From: Nymphaea colorata
Lineage: Eukaryota > Streptophyta > Magnoliopsida > Nymphaeales > Nymphaeaceae
Assembly: GCF_008831285.2 (NCBI RefSeq)
Contig: NC_045151.1
Coordinates: 8,323,682-8,387,681, forward strand
Direction of reading: 5' to 3'
Length of the DNA: 64,000 nt
Shown: piece after piece, positions 23,047-35,559 of the stretch
Numbering within the stretch: position 1 is the stretch's first letter
Layout: every line of letters starts with the position of its first letter
Translations under genes and position numbers: made by a program
The notes under the pieces: model-generated
The model's input: only the letters and a program-made list of their open reading frames with translations
Told to the model about the DNA's origin: nothing
Database searches by the model: none

Positions 23047-26000
23047 TTTGTTCCTAGACGACGATGGATGTGGAAAGGGTCGTATTTCCTTTGACTTAAC
23101 TTACTATAGGTACCAACAAGACGTTGCTTAGGTTGTCAGTAGACCCAGACTTGCTGACCTACTTCAAAGTTGACATTTTGACGACTCCGATCAACAAAAG
23201 GACTTGTAGGTTTCATGACTCTCTTGGAGCTTCTGTTTCACGTGACTATAGACATCACGCATATACTCAATAGCATCAAGTGCTGCCAGTTTGTGTTCTC
23301 CAACATCATTTACTGGGGTAAATCAATAATATCGTCCAGAGACTGACCATATACTACTTAGAAAGGAGTCTTTCTAGTGGAACGGTTGACTGAGTTGTTA
23401 TATGCAAATTCAGTTTGTGATAACACCAAGTCCTAGGTTTTTGTATTCTCTCCTACAAGACACCTAAGTAAGTTTCCTAGAATTTGATTGACTACCTCAG
23501 TTTGGCCATCGATCTGATGATGGTAAGCACTACTAAACTGAAGTTTAGTATTTAGTAGAGACCACAGTGAATGCTAGAAATGACGAAATGACTCAAAATC
23601 CTCATATCTCGATCTGATATGATTGAACATGGAAGTCCATGAAACCACGCCACATCTTTAAAATAGTAAAAGGCAACCAGTGATGCATCTGTCGTCCTCT
23701 TGCAAAGAATGAAAATGGCCATTTTTGAGAATCGGTCTACAACCACCATGATTGAGTCTACTCTATGATCCGTCTAGGGAAGTCCAATAATGAAATCTAT
23801 AGAAACATGCTCCCATGGTCGGTCTGGAATAGGTAGAAGAGTATATAACCCATTGTTCTAACTATGCCCCTTTGCAATTTGGCAAGTACGACAACATTGA
23901 ACAAATTTAACATCCTTCTTCATCTTGGGCCAATAGTAGTGTTCATCCACTAAGGAATATGTCTTGTCCTGATCAAAACGTCCTCACATTTTGTCACCAT
24001 GGAGCTCTGTGATAAGTTGTAATCGTAATAATTTTTGAGGGTTACACGGTTGGTCCACAACCAAAATGTCATGACATTCCATAACCATGGAGCTCGCCAT
24101 AAGCTGTAATCGTAACGAGTATTGAGGGATGCACAACTTATTTCTACAGAAGAGGTCACCATTATGAATGAAAAATTTGAAGTCTGGTGGTTGAGATGCA
24201 GCAGAAGACTCGTTCCAAATGTGGCTGAAATCCTGGTCAACATGATATATATCTTTACAGCTTACAAATCCAACTACATCCACTGACATGGACATAAGGA
24301 GGTTGTTTTTTCTACTGAGGGCATATGCAACTCTATTAAGTTTTCATGATTGATGACGAATGGAGAAGGTGTATTGTTGCAGGAAATTGACCCACTTGAT
24401 GTGGCGAGCACTCATTTTCTTTTAAGCTGTGGAGATACTTAAGTGTCATATGATCTGTATACAAAACAAATTCTTTGTAGAAAAAACAGTGCCTATTCTT
24501 TGTAGATTAAATAGTGCCTCCCATACCGAAGCGCCCACACAATAGAATAGAATTCCAAGTCATAGGTAGAACATTGACATTTTGCTCCATTTAGGTTTTT
24601 GCTAAAGAAAGTGATAGACTTCTTGTTCTGACTAAGCATGGCTCCAATCCCAACTTTGGAAGCATCATATTCGACCTCAAATACACTAGTGAAATCTGGT
24701 AAAGGTAGTACTGGGGCATGAGTCATACAATCCTTGACAGTGGAAAATGCATCCTCAGCCACTAGGGTCCACCTAAAAGTTTCACCCTTGAGATACTCTA
24801 TGATAGGAGCCACGATGGTGCTGAAATTTTAAATGAACCTTCAATAGAAAGTGGCTAGACCATGAAAACTCCTGACATCACCTGCTATTTTCGGTGTTGA
24901 CCAGTCCACGATAGCTTGCACTTTAGATGGATCAGCTTGCACTACCTCTGACGAAACAATAAACCCCAAGAAGATATGGTTTGAAGTGAGGAAACTATAT
25001 GTCTTGGCATTGACAAACAACTTTTCCTTATGCAAAGTCTTTAGGACCTGACGCAGATGACCAAGATGATCAGAAACCATGAGACTAAAAACCAGAATGT
25101 CATCAAAGTGCACTATAACAAACTTTTCAATGTACGGGTAAAGGACTTGCATCATGACACACATGAAGGTGCTAGGTGCATTAGATAGTCCAAATGGCAT
25201 GACTAGCCACTCATAGAGACCATCCCATGTTTTAAATGGAGTTGTCCATTCATCTCTTTCTCGAATTCTTATCTGGTGGTACCCAACTTTTAAATCAATC
25301 TTTGAGAACACCTGAGTCCCTGCTAGCATATCCAACATATCAAACAATCTAAAAATGGGGAAACAATACTTAACAGTAAACTTATTAATAGCTCAACTAT
25401 CTATGCACATACATTTCATACCATCTTTCTTTGGAGTCAGCAAAGCTGGAACTACATACAGACTAACACTCTCTCGAATGTGACCCTTTTGCAACAATTC
25501 ATTCACTTGCCTCTGCAACTTAGCATGCTCAATGGGGGTTCATTCGATAAACTGGTAGGTTGGGTAAACTCACTCCCAGGACAAAGTCTATAGCATGTTG
25601 AACATCTCGGTTTGGTGGCAATCCATGTGGCAGATCATCTGGCATAATATTCTGAAACTAAAAAATGAGTGGTGCTACCTGTTTTGAGATGCTAGATGAG
25701 ATCGTGGACACAGTTAATAACCAAAGCATAACAAAATCCATCTTCTTCACAATCATCCAAGAATTCTTTACGAGATAGTCCCACAAAGTTAGAAGATTGT
25801 ACTAGACACCCAATTCTTTGGGTTGTAGCTTCCTTAGTGGGCAGCAATACGACTCTCTGACCCTTAAATCTAAAGAAATAAGTATTCTTGCACCCATCAT
25901 GAATGGTATTTCGATCATACTGCCAAGGTCAACCAAGAATAGTGTGACATGCATTTATAGGAACGACATCACACCACACCTCATCCAAGTAATGTGGCCC

Positions 26001-26330
26001 CATATAAATTTTTATTAGGCACCATTGGGTGACATGAACTTCTTCTCCCTTCTTAAACCAGACCATCTTATAAGGTTGAGTATGTTTCTCAGTTTGCATA
26101 CCCAAGGTGGAAATTGAATCCTGTGAAACTAGGCTCTCACGCGCACCACTGTCAATGATGACATCACAGATACACCCCTCACACTTGCATCGAGTCCTGA
26201 AAATATTACTATGCAACCATGAAGAATTTGATTTTCTCTTTGGCGTAGTCATAACATGATGAATCGACAGAAGGTTGCTTATGTCATCCTCATCAAAGTG
26301 TACAACATCACTCTAATAAGTGATCGCTTT
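23047..26330 (-). pseudogene. Ty3/gypsy pol (protease, RT, RNase H, integrase), broken
   Basis: Read downward: protease at 26252-25929 with VIIDSGARESLV (the D-S-G-A site); RT at about 25500-24841 with [25 protein letters not shown], and [10 protein letters not shown] (the YxDD box), then LGFIVS; RNase H at 24813-24493 with FEVEYDASKVGIGAML and SKNLNGA; integrase at about 24300-23080 with HYYWPKMKKDV and a CCRTCQ zinc-binding end, IDFIIGLP, IISDRDMRI and HHQIDGQTEVVNQ. Gene order RT-RNaseH-integrase is that of Ty3/gypsy. Stops and frameshifts separate these blocks (for instance after VDDILVF-like runs and near 25390), so no polyprotein can be made. The 3' end seems to read on into the LTR. 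Confidence 0.9.
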
Positions 26331-28960
26331 AGTCGAACCACTCAAGACTTCATTCTCGTCAAATTCTGGCGTTTCTTCTATAGTCTCTGCTAAATGAGTT
26401 TTCTTTTGTGAATTTGGGCATTTCGAAGCAAGTGACCTAACTCATTACATCTAACACAATAGATAGGCTGGTATGTATTATAGTTTTTAGACCACGTGTT
26501 ATAGATTGGACCCAATCGCTCGCCTTTACCTGGGGAAGGAAGCACAGGTCTCGACTTGACAAGCTTTGAGGAGCTAGCTCCTCTTGTTGGAAGACTCGAA
26601 TTGGAACTATACAAGGTGTCACCTCTCGACACTCAAGTTTCATGCTTATGTTTCAAAGTTTATTCTATGTTCATTGCATAGTTGCTTGCCTGATCTAGAA
26701 TATTTACTCTGTATAATTACATTCATAAAAAATAGAGGGATGAAGACCATAAATGTACCTGATAACCTGTTGATGCTCAGTCACCACAATATGGATGGGC
26801 AGTGACAATCGATGAAACTCTATCATATAATCTTATACAGATCTCGAACTCTGATGTAGATTGAGGTACTCCTTGTATGCCCTCTCAGTGTGATATAAAG
26901 GTACAAATTTGGCCTATATCAACCTCTCAATATCGCCCCAAGCTTAAATTTATCGATGACCGTGTCGCTCTTACGATCTCTGAAGCTCAAACCACCACGT
27001 CTGAGCATGTCCATGCAACCTGGTCATTACTAGTGGTACCTTGTGATGCTCCTCCACATGATGGTAGTTGAAGAAGAACTGGACTGCATACACCCAGTCA
27101 AAGTACTCCTGTTCGTCGAATCACACAACAAACTCTGGAAGGTCTAGCTTCACGCCATATCTGGTGGGGCGTTCCGAACGATCTATTGTACACTTGTGTT
27201 GATGGTCAACTGGTCTTGCTGGATGAACATGCCAAAACTCATCATCATCCTGCTCATCCAAATAGGATGAGTCATCATTCACATCTTATGCATAGTTTCA
27301 GTGTGGCTCAATCAGAGGTGGCCTCGGGCGGGCCCGATCTACAAGGGGTCCCATTCACTGATACATTTGCTGGGAGCCTGAGGAGGTGGTGGCTCCATGA
27401 CAATACCTGCACAAAATGGAACTAGATTTGGGGCTTGGGTAACATGAGTAGCTCGATGGGGATATGGGTAGCTCGGTCTAGAGATAGGGTAAGGGTTTTG
27501 ATATGAGAATGGATTTGGGAACGGGTATAGGGTGTGAGAATTTGGATATGGGTTTAGGGACGTATTTGGATAGGTGCTTGGATAAGGGTTCAGGCCCGAT
27601 TGGTTTTGGATCATGTTTCCTCCTAAACTATTCGTCAGATCTAGAGTGGTTTGGGTTGGATTCTGGATTGGCCTTTGTGAACAGTAGGTTGGGTTTGAAC
27701 TTGATCCAGAATATGTAAGAGGTTGGGCCTAGTTACCCAGTCCAAAATGCAATGGGGGTGGGTCTCGGGTCCGATTAAGGCCTAGTTAGGCCTTGGAGTA
27801 GGTTTGAGACCAGGAATATAGGTCTGGATCTGGTCAGGAGACACCCCCAAACCCATATCGGGTTGAAAAAGTACACTTATATAGTTTGGACCTGAAATCA
27901 AACCCTCATACCTGTGAATCGGGTGACACGGACCCGAATCAGGTCCAAATCCCAATTCAGTTCAAACCGGTCCCATAAGAGATTGACCTGAACTATCGAG
28001 TCCCTCGAGACTCTTATCAAAACTTCTGTTGGGGTTTTCCCCTTTCCGCTTGAGGCGGAAAGGGGAAGCCACTGAAGGCGGGTGGGGCACCCACTGCCTC
28101 CCATTTATAATGATGGTGGGTGAATGGCGGTGGTGGTGACCTCCTCTCAGTTCACATTCTTTGGTAGGTGGCAAAGCCACGGGCGGAGGCCGATTGGATG
28201 GTGGCGCCTCCTAATTCACCCACCAGTTGCAGAATAAGCGAAATGGATTCTGTGGACGCTGGTGGTGTTCCTTGCACCACTAGTGGCCAGCAATGGGAAC
28301 AAAAAGGTCCGCTGCGCCTCTCTTTGCCCATCCAAAGTGATGGGAAGACTTGACACCGATGACGCTCCCCGGACAAGGCATCTTTGTTTGTTAACATATG
28401 GGTAGGCCAACAATGGTCGAATCTGTGGCTGTAGTTTCCGCCTGTTGAGGGGAGGAAGACGACGTGACCAGTTCTCTACCTCCTCCAGGTGAATGCAAGG
28501 GGACTCTGGCGGGAAGCCTCGATGATCGATCCAGCTCACCAGCCGGTAATGGAGATCTGGTAGGAATCCCTTTCAAAGCGGTATCTACTAAGTCATGACT
28601 CCAAGTCCCCCCTCCCCCCACCCCAAAAAAAAAAAAAAAACCAGCGCCTCTCGCACTTCTAGCAAGGTAATCCCATTGTTTGCCTCCTTCAGCTTCCGAT
28701 GCACAGATGGCAGGATGGTTGTTTACAGTAGGAAGCAAATAAAATTTTTGTGTGTTCTGCAAAACCGAGTAGAACATCCCTCTGAACTTGTCCCTAAACT
28801 CATCGAACTTTTGACGATGGAATCGACCTTCCTAGTTGTAGCAGCAAGATCCTGTCTGATGTCAACGATCATAGAATCATGTTTTGCTAGGGCCTGCTAT
28901 AAGTTTTCTTGATAACTTTTGCTTCTCTTTTCAAATTGTATGGTTTCTACTGGATTTTCT
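26331..28960 (-). pseudogene. Ty3/gypsy gag (capsid and zinc knuckle), broken
   Basis: Gag would form the virus-like particle. The capsid part (about 27130-26770) reads EYFDWVYAVQFFFNYHH, KVPLVMTRLHGHAQTWWFEL, then AKFVPLYHTERAYKEYLNLH, the usual 'FLDWL..VE.FF' and 'A..WW' signature of Ty3/gypsy gag. A zinc knuckle CVRCNELGH lies at about 26455, with its last Cys replaced by Ala. Toward the N terminus (27614-27400) is a Pro/Tyr-rich stretch with repeated NPYP words; above 27900 it is Pro- and Arg-rich with no clear domain. Several stops occur. An A-run of about 17 with a C-rich flank sits at 28608-28640. Confidence 0.8.
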
Positions 28961-29069
28961 TCATTTTCGTTCAATGCAAGCTTTGTAGTTTTTTTTTCTA
29001 TAGCAGCACAGTCCTTTGCTTTTTCCTAGTCTTTCGTAGCCATGCACATAGTAGCGACGAAGATACCTC

Positions 29070-29081
29070 GCTCTAATACCA
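29070..29081 (-). other. primer-binding site of the gypsy element
   Basis: Reverse complement is TGGTATTAGAGC, one mismatch from the initiator tRNA-Met primer site. It sits 5 bases from the LTR edge at 29087 and fixes the minus-strand orientation of the element. Confidence 0.82.
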
Positions 29082-29086
29082 ACTAA

Positions 29087-29588
29087 TGCAAGCTCAGCTT
29101 GCAGAGACGACAAATGGAATGTTCGAAACAAAAGTAAAGACGCTATGCGATAACAACTGTAAAGGAAAAGACAAAACATTTAAAGGAACATTCACTTTTT
29201 TCTTTAACTTCATTGTTTGTCTACAAAATAAGTCGTCACCCATTTATATGGACAAAAGAAAGTAACGAGCTGGGTCCTGAACACATACCCCGATTCCAAG
29301 TGGATCCAAATAGATATAAACTAAATATAAGTACAAAATGAATCTCAAAACAATATACAATCTAAAATCACAATTCAAGTAGTCTAAGCTGACGATGGCC
29401 TGGATGTGCATGGAAGTGGTCCCTTCGTGCACCTCGAGTATCTATGCAGAGGCACCTCATCTCGACTATGCTATAAATGTACAGGGGATCCTACAGCTGA
29501 AGACTCATGATTTGCACTAAAGCATGATGGTGGGGCCTAAGGCGGGAAACTGGAACCGGAAATGTGATGGGACTGGTCCTGCTCTGCA
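29087..29588 (-). repeat. 5' LTR of the Ty3/gypsy element
   Basis: Matches 22554-23046. It begins (plus-strand low end) with TGCAAGCTCAGC as the other copy does, directly next to the primer site. The outer end is placed at the CA at 29588 but is uncertain; I could not confirm a 5-base target duplication against CTTGA before 22554. A TATA-like stretch lies in the shared 'aacaatata.aatc' segment. Confidence 0.8.
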
Positions 29589-31349
29589 TCAAATCTTCTA
29601 ACTGAAGTCAATGGATTTGGTTCACCTTCTCAAGGATTGGTCATTTGCACATGCAAGATAATGCATTCCTTGAATTTCTGTGGAAGGTTGTATGTGAACA
29701 ATGCAAACCGAGTGTGGGGACTTTTTCTGATTTTATGTAATAGGCATTTAACAATGTTTTGTGCTTCAAAGATTGAGAGTGCAGATCCAGCCAGTGAGTC
29801 TGTCAGTAACCAAGTGATCAATGTTGCTCTTGTGTCAACCAGTGATGTTTTAGTAAAAGAGAAGTACAACTCTTATGAACAAATGTTTTTATCAATTTGC
29901 AGCATCCATAACTGCATATGTTGAGATAGTAATGTAACCATCTACAAATATGCCCTCAATGTTATGTTCAAATAAGCAAGGAAAGTGAAAAAAAAATCTT
30001 TTTTCTATGTTGTTTACGATACATAGCCATATCTCACTTTCTCTATCTCTCTTCATTGATCTACAGTAGAATAGGTAAGGGCATCTCTTGGATTAACCAT
30101 TGGTTCACCTTGAAAGGCACTTATGTTTTGTTCTATTTTGGTTTAGAATTTAAGATTGATACCTTTCAGCTTGGTACTTGCTCATTGGATACTTTTTGCC
30201 AATAAAGTTGGGCATCTGAGCAATAAATGGCATTTACAATTCAGGCATCAAGCCACCGGTGGTATCCCCTTCTTCAACACCATCATCAGAGTGGAAACTT
30301 CTAACACTGCCAGAATAAGCTTGACAAAATTGAAAGGCACCTCATGTGCAGCTTGCAAGATGCAATTTTTTTGTCATGATCCTGAAAGTGTCCTACTTTC
30401 CTATGTAGTGCTGCAAACGGTAGCTACTTGTTTTTTTCTATTTTGTTCATAACAATCATGGCTGGTCTTGCTGCAAATGAGTTCGATGTGGTAAAGGTGG
30501 TTGACTATGTATGGTGTCTGAATGTGATATGACACCCACTAGCCCTTGTAGTAAAGATTGTACTACTGAGTTTGTATTTGTAGGAGCATATAAAGGGATA
30601 GTACAGGTCAAGTGATCCTGTGCCATAACCTCTCTATGTGAAACACCATAAGGTCCACAATCTTTTGTGTAGTCTTCCTCTTTCTCATAGTCTATTGGTT
30701 TTTCTTCTTAATTAATTGCTGTTTTGTTACTTATTGGGTTCTCATTTGTAGGCTGTAGTAGTTGTTTATGCACATGTCAGCATATGGGACACTTCTAGGG
30801 GTAAATTTGTCAATTCAACTGTCTGATTAGCAAGTTTTTCTACTTACTGTTCGTTGTGAAAAATTCAAGTCCTTTTATTCTATTTTTTAGTGAGATCATA
30901 ACATCACATACCTGTTTCGGCTTTTTACTCTAATTTTCCTTCCTCTGTTCCAACTCTGTAATAGACAAGGGTGAAATGATTGGAAGAAGACATTGTTTTC
31001 TCATATGTCTGAAACTCGATTACGGCCAGCAAATAAATGGAGACTGAAAGAGCTCCAACTATGGGTTGGAATTTGTACCATGGTCAAAGAAGTTAAGAAT
31101 TACATTCCACAATATCCTCTGCTGAGATCACTTGAAGTTTTGAATTTTGGTGATATTTTGTTTGGATCAGATCTTTTGCTGGAACCTTTTGAAGAAGGGA
31201 GGCCACATTTCCATATAGAAAAATCCCATAAAGAATAGCTGTTATCTCCACCATGAGGATAGTGCTCAACCTCCACTTTGTGAATCTAATAATGATGGTA
31301 TAGATAATGTTTGGAGTGTTGGTGATTGTTTCATATCAACTAGCAACGA
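29589..31349. other. stretch without a supported gene
   Basis: Frames at 29637-29924, 30156-30452 and 30993-31238 (plus) are open but show no known motif. A splice-acceptor-like 'tttacaattcag' precedes a short open block at 30245 reading IKPPVVSPSSTPSSEWKLL. The frame at 30993 reads as plausible protein (WRLKELQLWVGICTMVKEV). They may be remnants of the same old gene as at 21547, split by the gypsy insertion, but I cannot link them. Confidence 0.3.
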
Positions 31350-31350
31350 C

Positions 31351-31404
<54 letters not shown>
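31350..31404. repeat. compound (CT)n(TA)n microsatellite
   Basis: About 14 CT units followed by about 14 TA units. Confidence 0.97.
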
Positions 31405-31408
<4 letters not shown>

Positions 31409-31539
31409 CATTAGGTATTATGGTTATGAACGGTCTGGTTTACTATTCTTAAAATTTATTGTGTGAAATATTAAGAATGTCCAGGGTGACTGTTCTTATA
31501 TGCATATTAAAATATAATTACAAATTTAAATTTTAGGAA

Positions 31540-31668
31540 CACTTATAAAAAGCCGGTCCTAATGAGTCTTTATTAGGAATGGTCGTGATCAATCTAAAAG
31601 TAATTAGGAATGGTCCTTGACCATTGTTAATTACTTTTACGAACGGCTTTCGGCCATTTCCAAAAGTG
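31540..31668. mobile_element. 129-bp hairpin element, CACTA-like ends
   Basis: The left end CACTTATAAAAAGCC is the loose inverse of the right end, whose reverse complement is CACTTTTGGAAATGGCC. The centre is a tight hairpin: 20-base arms at 31596-31615 and 31619-31638 with two mismatches and a 3-base loop. No coding capacity. This is the form of a small foldback MITE. The CACTA link rests only on the CACTT ends and on a CACTA-like terminus 700 bp downstream. Confidence 0.5.
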
Positions 31669-31959
31669 TTTATTGTTGCTGTGCTTCCAAAGAAGCTCAC
31701 AAAGTTATAGAAATTCAAAGAGATAATATGCCTACAAAGTGGTAAAAGTGGTTTCAATATTTATCAATATTTTATGTTTGCTTGTTCATTTGATTTACAT
31801 TTCCAATAAGTTTTGACAAGATGAAAAGAGTCTGCAATGCACTTGCTTGTGCTATACTAATACTTTGATGTACTAAAATTGGTACATAATATGCAAGTTC
31901 AATTTATTTATATTAATAGTTTATAATTTTTTCCTCTGCTTCTCTCAGTCTCAGTTTGA

Positions 31960-32367
31960 TTTGTGAAGTGCCAATTACTATGAAATTCTAATACTTTGGC
32001 CACAGGTAGCTCATGTGAATACCTAATGATCTTGGCCGTCATGAGCTCTATGACTTCCCAATAGTGTTGGCCATTGGAGGTGACAAGAATTTCCCCTGAA
32101 CTTGGCCATCGAGAATTATAAGAATTCCCAACTATTGTGGCCATAAGGAATTATAAGAATTCCCAACTGCCTTAGGTATTGGGAATTGTTTGAGAATTAC
32201 CAATGGTCATGCAAATTAAATGTCAATCAACATTACCAATAGCCATGGCCTTTGAGAATCGAAACGCCAACAACATTTTTTCCCAATGACCTTAGGGCCT
32301 AGGAATTGAATTCCCAATGGTCAGGGGAGGGTTTTGCCAACATCCTTATAACATTCTTATAGTGTTG
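31960..32367 (-). mobile_element. CACTA-like terminus with subterminal repeats
   Basis: The reverse complement from 32364 begins CACTATAAGAATGTTATAAG, a typical CACTA-superfamily end, and the next three bases (32365-32367, TTG) would be one copy of the 3-bp target duplication. Inside, short words recur in both orientations: 'gaattccca', 'attgggaatt', 'cttggcc' and 'ccaatgg'. A 21-bp direct repeat lies at 32113-32133 and 32148-32168. Dense, inverted subterminal repeats are usual for this group. I could not find the opposite end or transposase, so this is probably a truncated or non-autonomous copy. Confidence 0.5.
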
Positions 32368-34559
32368 GGAGCCCTTCAAGTTTGATTGTACAAAATCATG
32401 ACAAATAATGATAGAATATAAAATAGGTTTAATTTTTTTTAACATGGTTTCTTTAGAAAATTAAAACCCTAAGTTGGAAAGGAGATATAAATAAGTGCAA
32501 ATATACTTGCTGCATCCTAAACATGTAAATCACAACTTTTCAAAAAATTTAGGTTGTGTAAGAAGCAAAGATTCAACTAAATATTTTAGGAAGGTGAGGC
32601 ACCTCCATGGTCATTCAGCCTAAGGTTCCTAGAGGAGCTAATTGGCAGTGTTAAGCAATGATAATGGTTAAGCTCAGTTGCTAAGGTGTTATTTGAGGTT
32701 AGTAAGTTTAGATGCCATTAAGTTTTTTCTTTATTGGGATCAATGTACCTCCAAATAATTGTTTAAGACTTAGATGGGCTATAACTACTATGTAAGCTAT
32801 CAAGGAAAATAAGTAAGGAAAAATAATTATATTTTTGTTAATTGTAAGATAAATAGGATTTCTTCATTAGAACAAATAGGTCACAGAGGTTCACTTAAAC
32901 TAGAATGACTCTACAGAGGCGAGAAAACTAATGTAATGTGATAGGCATAAGATAAAGTGAACAATGTGATGTCTGCCAATCCTTATGCTACACACAGTGA
33001 CAAGAGTTTACCAATATTAATATTGATAGGAGATCGACCTGGAAATGAGATTGTCTTTGTTTGACTTCTCAAGCACATAATATGGGAGATGAGAGAAGAA
33101 AAAACTAGTAGGACCTTTTAGGTCTTGGGGGGGGGGGGGGGGCAAACATATATAATTGAGAGTTAAACCACTCGGGCATCTATGGCTAGACAACTTGGGC
33201 TCAAGCATTAGTTGTATGGGCAAAATGTGAATAGGCAGCTAGATGACAGGAAAGAACTGAGGTTACTAGTGGAAGGACCAAAAAAAAAAAAAAAGAGTGG
33301 TAGGCATAGTCAAGGGATGTTAGCATAGTCAAGGTAAATTTGAGAATATAAAAGAGGTTCACCATAGTGCTCTTCAAAAGAAGTGATGGAAAAAGTAGCC
33401 ATAATCCTTTTAAAATGGACCTATAATTGCAATCACAATTCAAGAGATAGGGACCCTGAAAACTACCAATTACTATCTGGACTTTCTCAAGCTTGTGCCA
33501 ATTAAGTGACTTGCACTTTATATAATTTTGCTTATGGGTTGTTAGCTGAATCTGCAAGTGCAATCGAAATAGAGTATCTATACTTCTGATGAACAAAAAC
33601 TAAGGGCACTAATAGTTAAAATTAAGTTTAATCAGCTTATACTCTTGATTCAAAGGCAACTTTGGCCAAGAAAATAGCATGTGAGGCTAAGACCACATAG
33701 AAAACTATTGGTTTTTTCTTCATAATATTTACCTTAAATTTGGATTTGGTTGATTGATAAGGTAGATAAGTATCATCTAGGTTCATATCAACTATCAAGA
33801 ACAAGCTGATCATACATATGAAGGGGAGAGGATATAACTTAGGGTTGTCCAAGAGAGGTAAGTTTTGCTTGAATTAGGTATCTAATAGTTTTGGCATGTT
33901 ATATTGTGAAAAATTAATGTTTGATAGGTGTGACTTGTTTGGTTTATAAGCAAATCATCTTCCCATTCCCATAACAATTTAGTAAAATTCAAATGAATTA
34001 GGTCCTGTGGTAGAAGTTTTATTGTGCCTTCGCACATAGTATAAGCAAAGTGAAGATTAAAGAAAGAGATGATTGAAGAATATGAAGAACAAGCAAGGGG
34101 GTTATACAAGTTTCATTAATTGTTAAATGACTGTTGTCCATGCACAACAAGAACAAAGTACAAGATAAAATAAGTAGGAAATAACATAAGAAAAAGAATA
34201 TGTAAAGGGAACAGTTAAGCTTCATCACTTATTCACTGCCTTTCATGCAGTGCATGAGCAAAGTGGATGATAAAAGATCAAAGATATGGTGATGAGAGGA
34301 AGATGTTAGGTATAATTATGTTATCTTAACCTTTTAGGCAACTCATTACAATTAGTAGCATTGACAATGAACTATGGGTACAAATTAGTATGAAATTACA
34401 TCATAACAATTACGTTATTCATTCTCACCATCAGTTCCCTATCCTCTATCTCTTTTGACCACTCACAAGTTAGGCAAGTCCGTGAAGAAGCTTGATTGAC
34501 AAGGAACAGAGACTGTTAGCTAACACTAGCATTAGGAACTATGCATACACTGATGAGTA
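32368..34559. other. non-coding stretch
   Basis: No gene, terminal repeat or protein motif seen. It holds a G-run of 16 (33127-33142) and an A-run of 15 (33280-33294). Frames at 33201-33596 and 34019-34228 (minus) have no recognisable content. Confidence 0.5.
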
Positions 34560-34763
34560 GGAGACAGAAGTACAGTGCCCTAAGGGCTTGTAAGCACTTG
34601 CTTCAAATTCTGATCAAAGGTAGATAATGCACTTGCTTCAAAATCTGATCAAAGGTAGAGAATTATTTGATGATGATGTTTTTGAAAAAGATTTTGAAAT
34701 TCTGTTGCTCCGCATAACTCTCTAAACTCAATTGGTACCTCGAGGACAGGAGGGGTGTGAACA
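34560..34763 (+). mobile_element. 3' end of the 5' LTR of the plus-strand Tat element
   Basis: The end 'ggggtgtgaaca' at 34752-34763 corresponds to GGATGCGAACG before the primer site of the minus-strand Tat element (54437) and to the ends GGATGCAAACA and GGATGTGAACA of the other LTRs. It is followed, 2 bases on, by the primer site. How far the LTR extends upstream is not clear: I found no TGTTAACACCCC-type start. A 35-base tandem duplication (34594-34659, 'gcacttgcttcaaa') lies within it. Confidence 0.55.
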
Positions 34764-34765
34764 GA

Positions 34766-34783
34766 TGGCATCTGTGATGAGAC
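34766..34783 (+). other. primer-binding site of the plus-strand Tat element
   Basis: TGGCATCTGTGATGAGAC aligns with TGGCGACCGTGATGGGAA at the same place in the minus-strand element. Tat/Ogre elements commonly use a TGGCGACTC-type, arginine-tRNA site. The match here is decayed; the call rests mainly on position and on the paralogous element. Confidence 0.55.
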
Positions 34784-35559
34784 CCGTCATCATCCATTTA
34801 AGGATTTCTTGGACCATATACAAGTAATTTTACAATGTCAGATATCAATTGTATGAACCTTTCATAGACATACCTACTGACATCATATTTGTATGCATTT
34901 AAAGCTAATTGAGGAGATTCCATGTTTCCTTAGTTCTATAAATTATCCTACACCTCCTTGATTTTGGAGTTGTATGGAGCCCATGTATGCTCTCAAATTT
35001 TCAGTCTTACCTCTTAGGTATGTATAAAATAGAGCCATCTATTTCGCATCTCCTCATAAATTTTCAAAAATAATATTTACCTATATCATGTTCGGTCATC
35101 ATGTTGTCGGGCTATTTCAAGGACATTAGTCCAAGGTATAGCCTTACAACTAGACCACCGAATTGGACTAAGAATTCCCCTCGTTAGTATGGAAACAAAC
35201 AAGAGTCTCAGTATATCAATGAGTGTACATGTTGAATTGGAGAGCCCTCAAATTTAGAAAATCCTTGGAGGAGTCTTTGTTAGGGCCATAGATTTGGTAT
35301 ATAGGCATACCTTGAATTTTGGATCAATCAGGATTGATCAATCCATTTATTCCCCATAGGTTCCGAGATCAATTTTCAAAAGGATGCATGTAGGCAAGAG
35401 TCATAGGAAATGCATTAACAATTGTTTGATTTATCTTCAAATTGCTTGCTTGAATGTATAAGATGGAATGACCTACCTTGTCTCTAAGTCCACATTCAAA
35501 CCCAAAGTCAAACTCTTCTCGATTCTCTATTGAAGAAATTTATGTCAATATTTAATACT

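Noticed and set aside
27339-27614. Pro/Tyr-rich frame as a cell-wall-type host protein
   Set aside because: It is colinear with and upstream of the gypsy capsid sequence on the same strand, so it belongs to gag.
31407-31430. Partner end for the CACTA-like terminus (TTG then CATTAGG)
   Set aside because: The flanking TTG agrees but the end sequence does not match CACTATAAG beyond a few bases.
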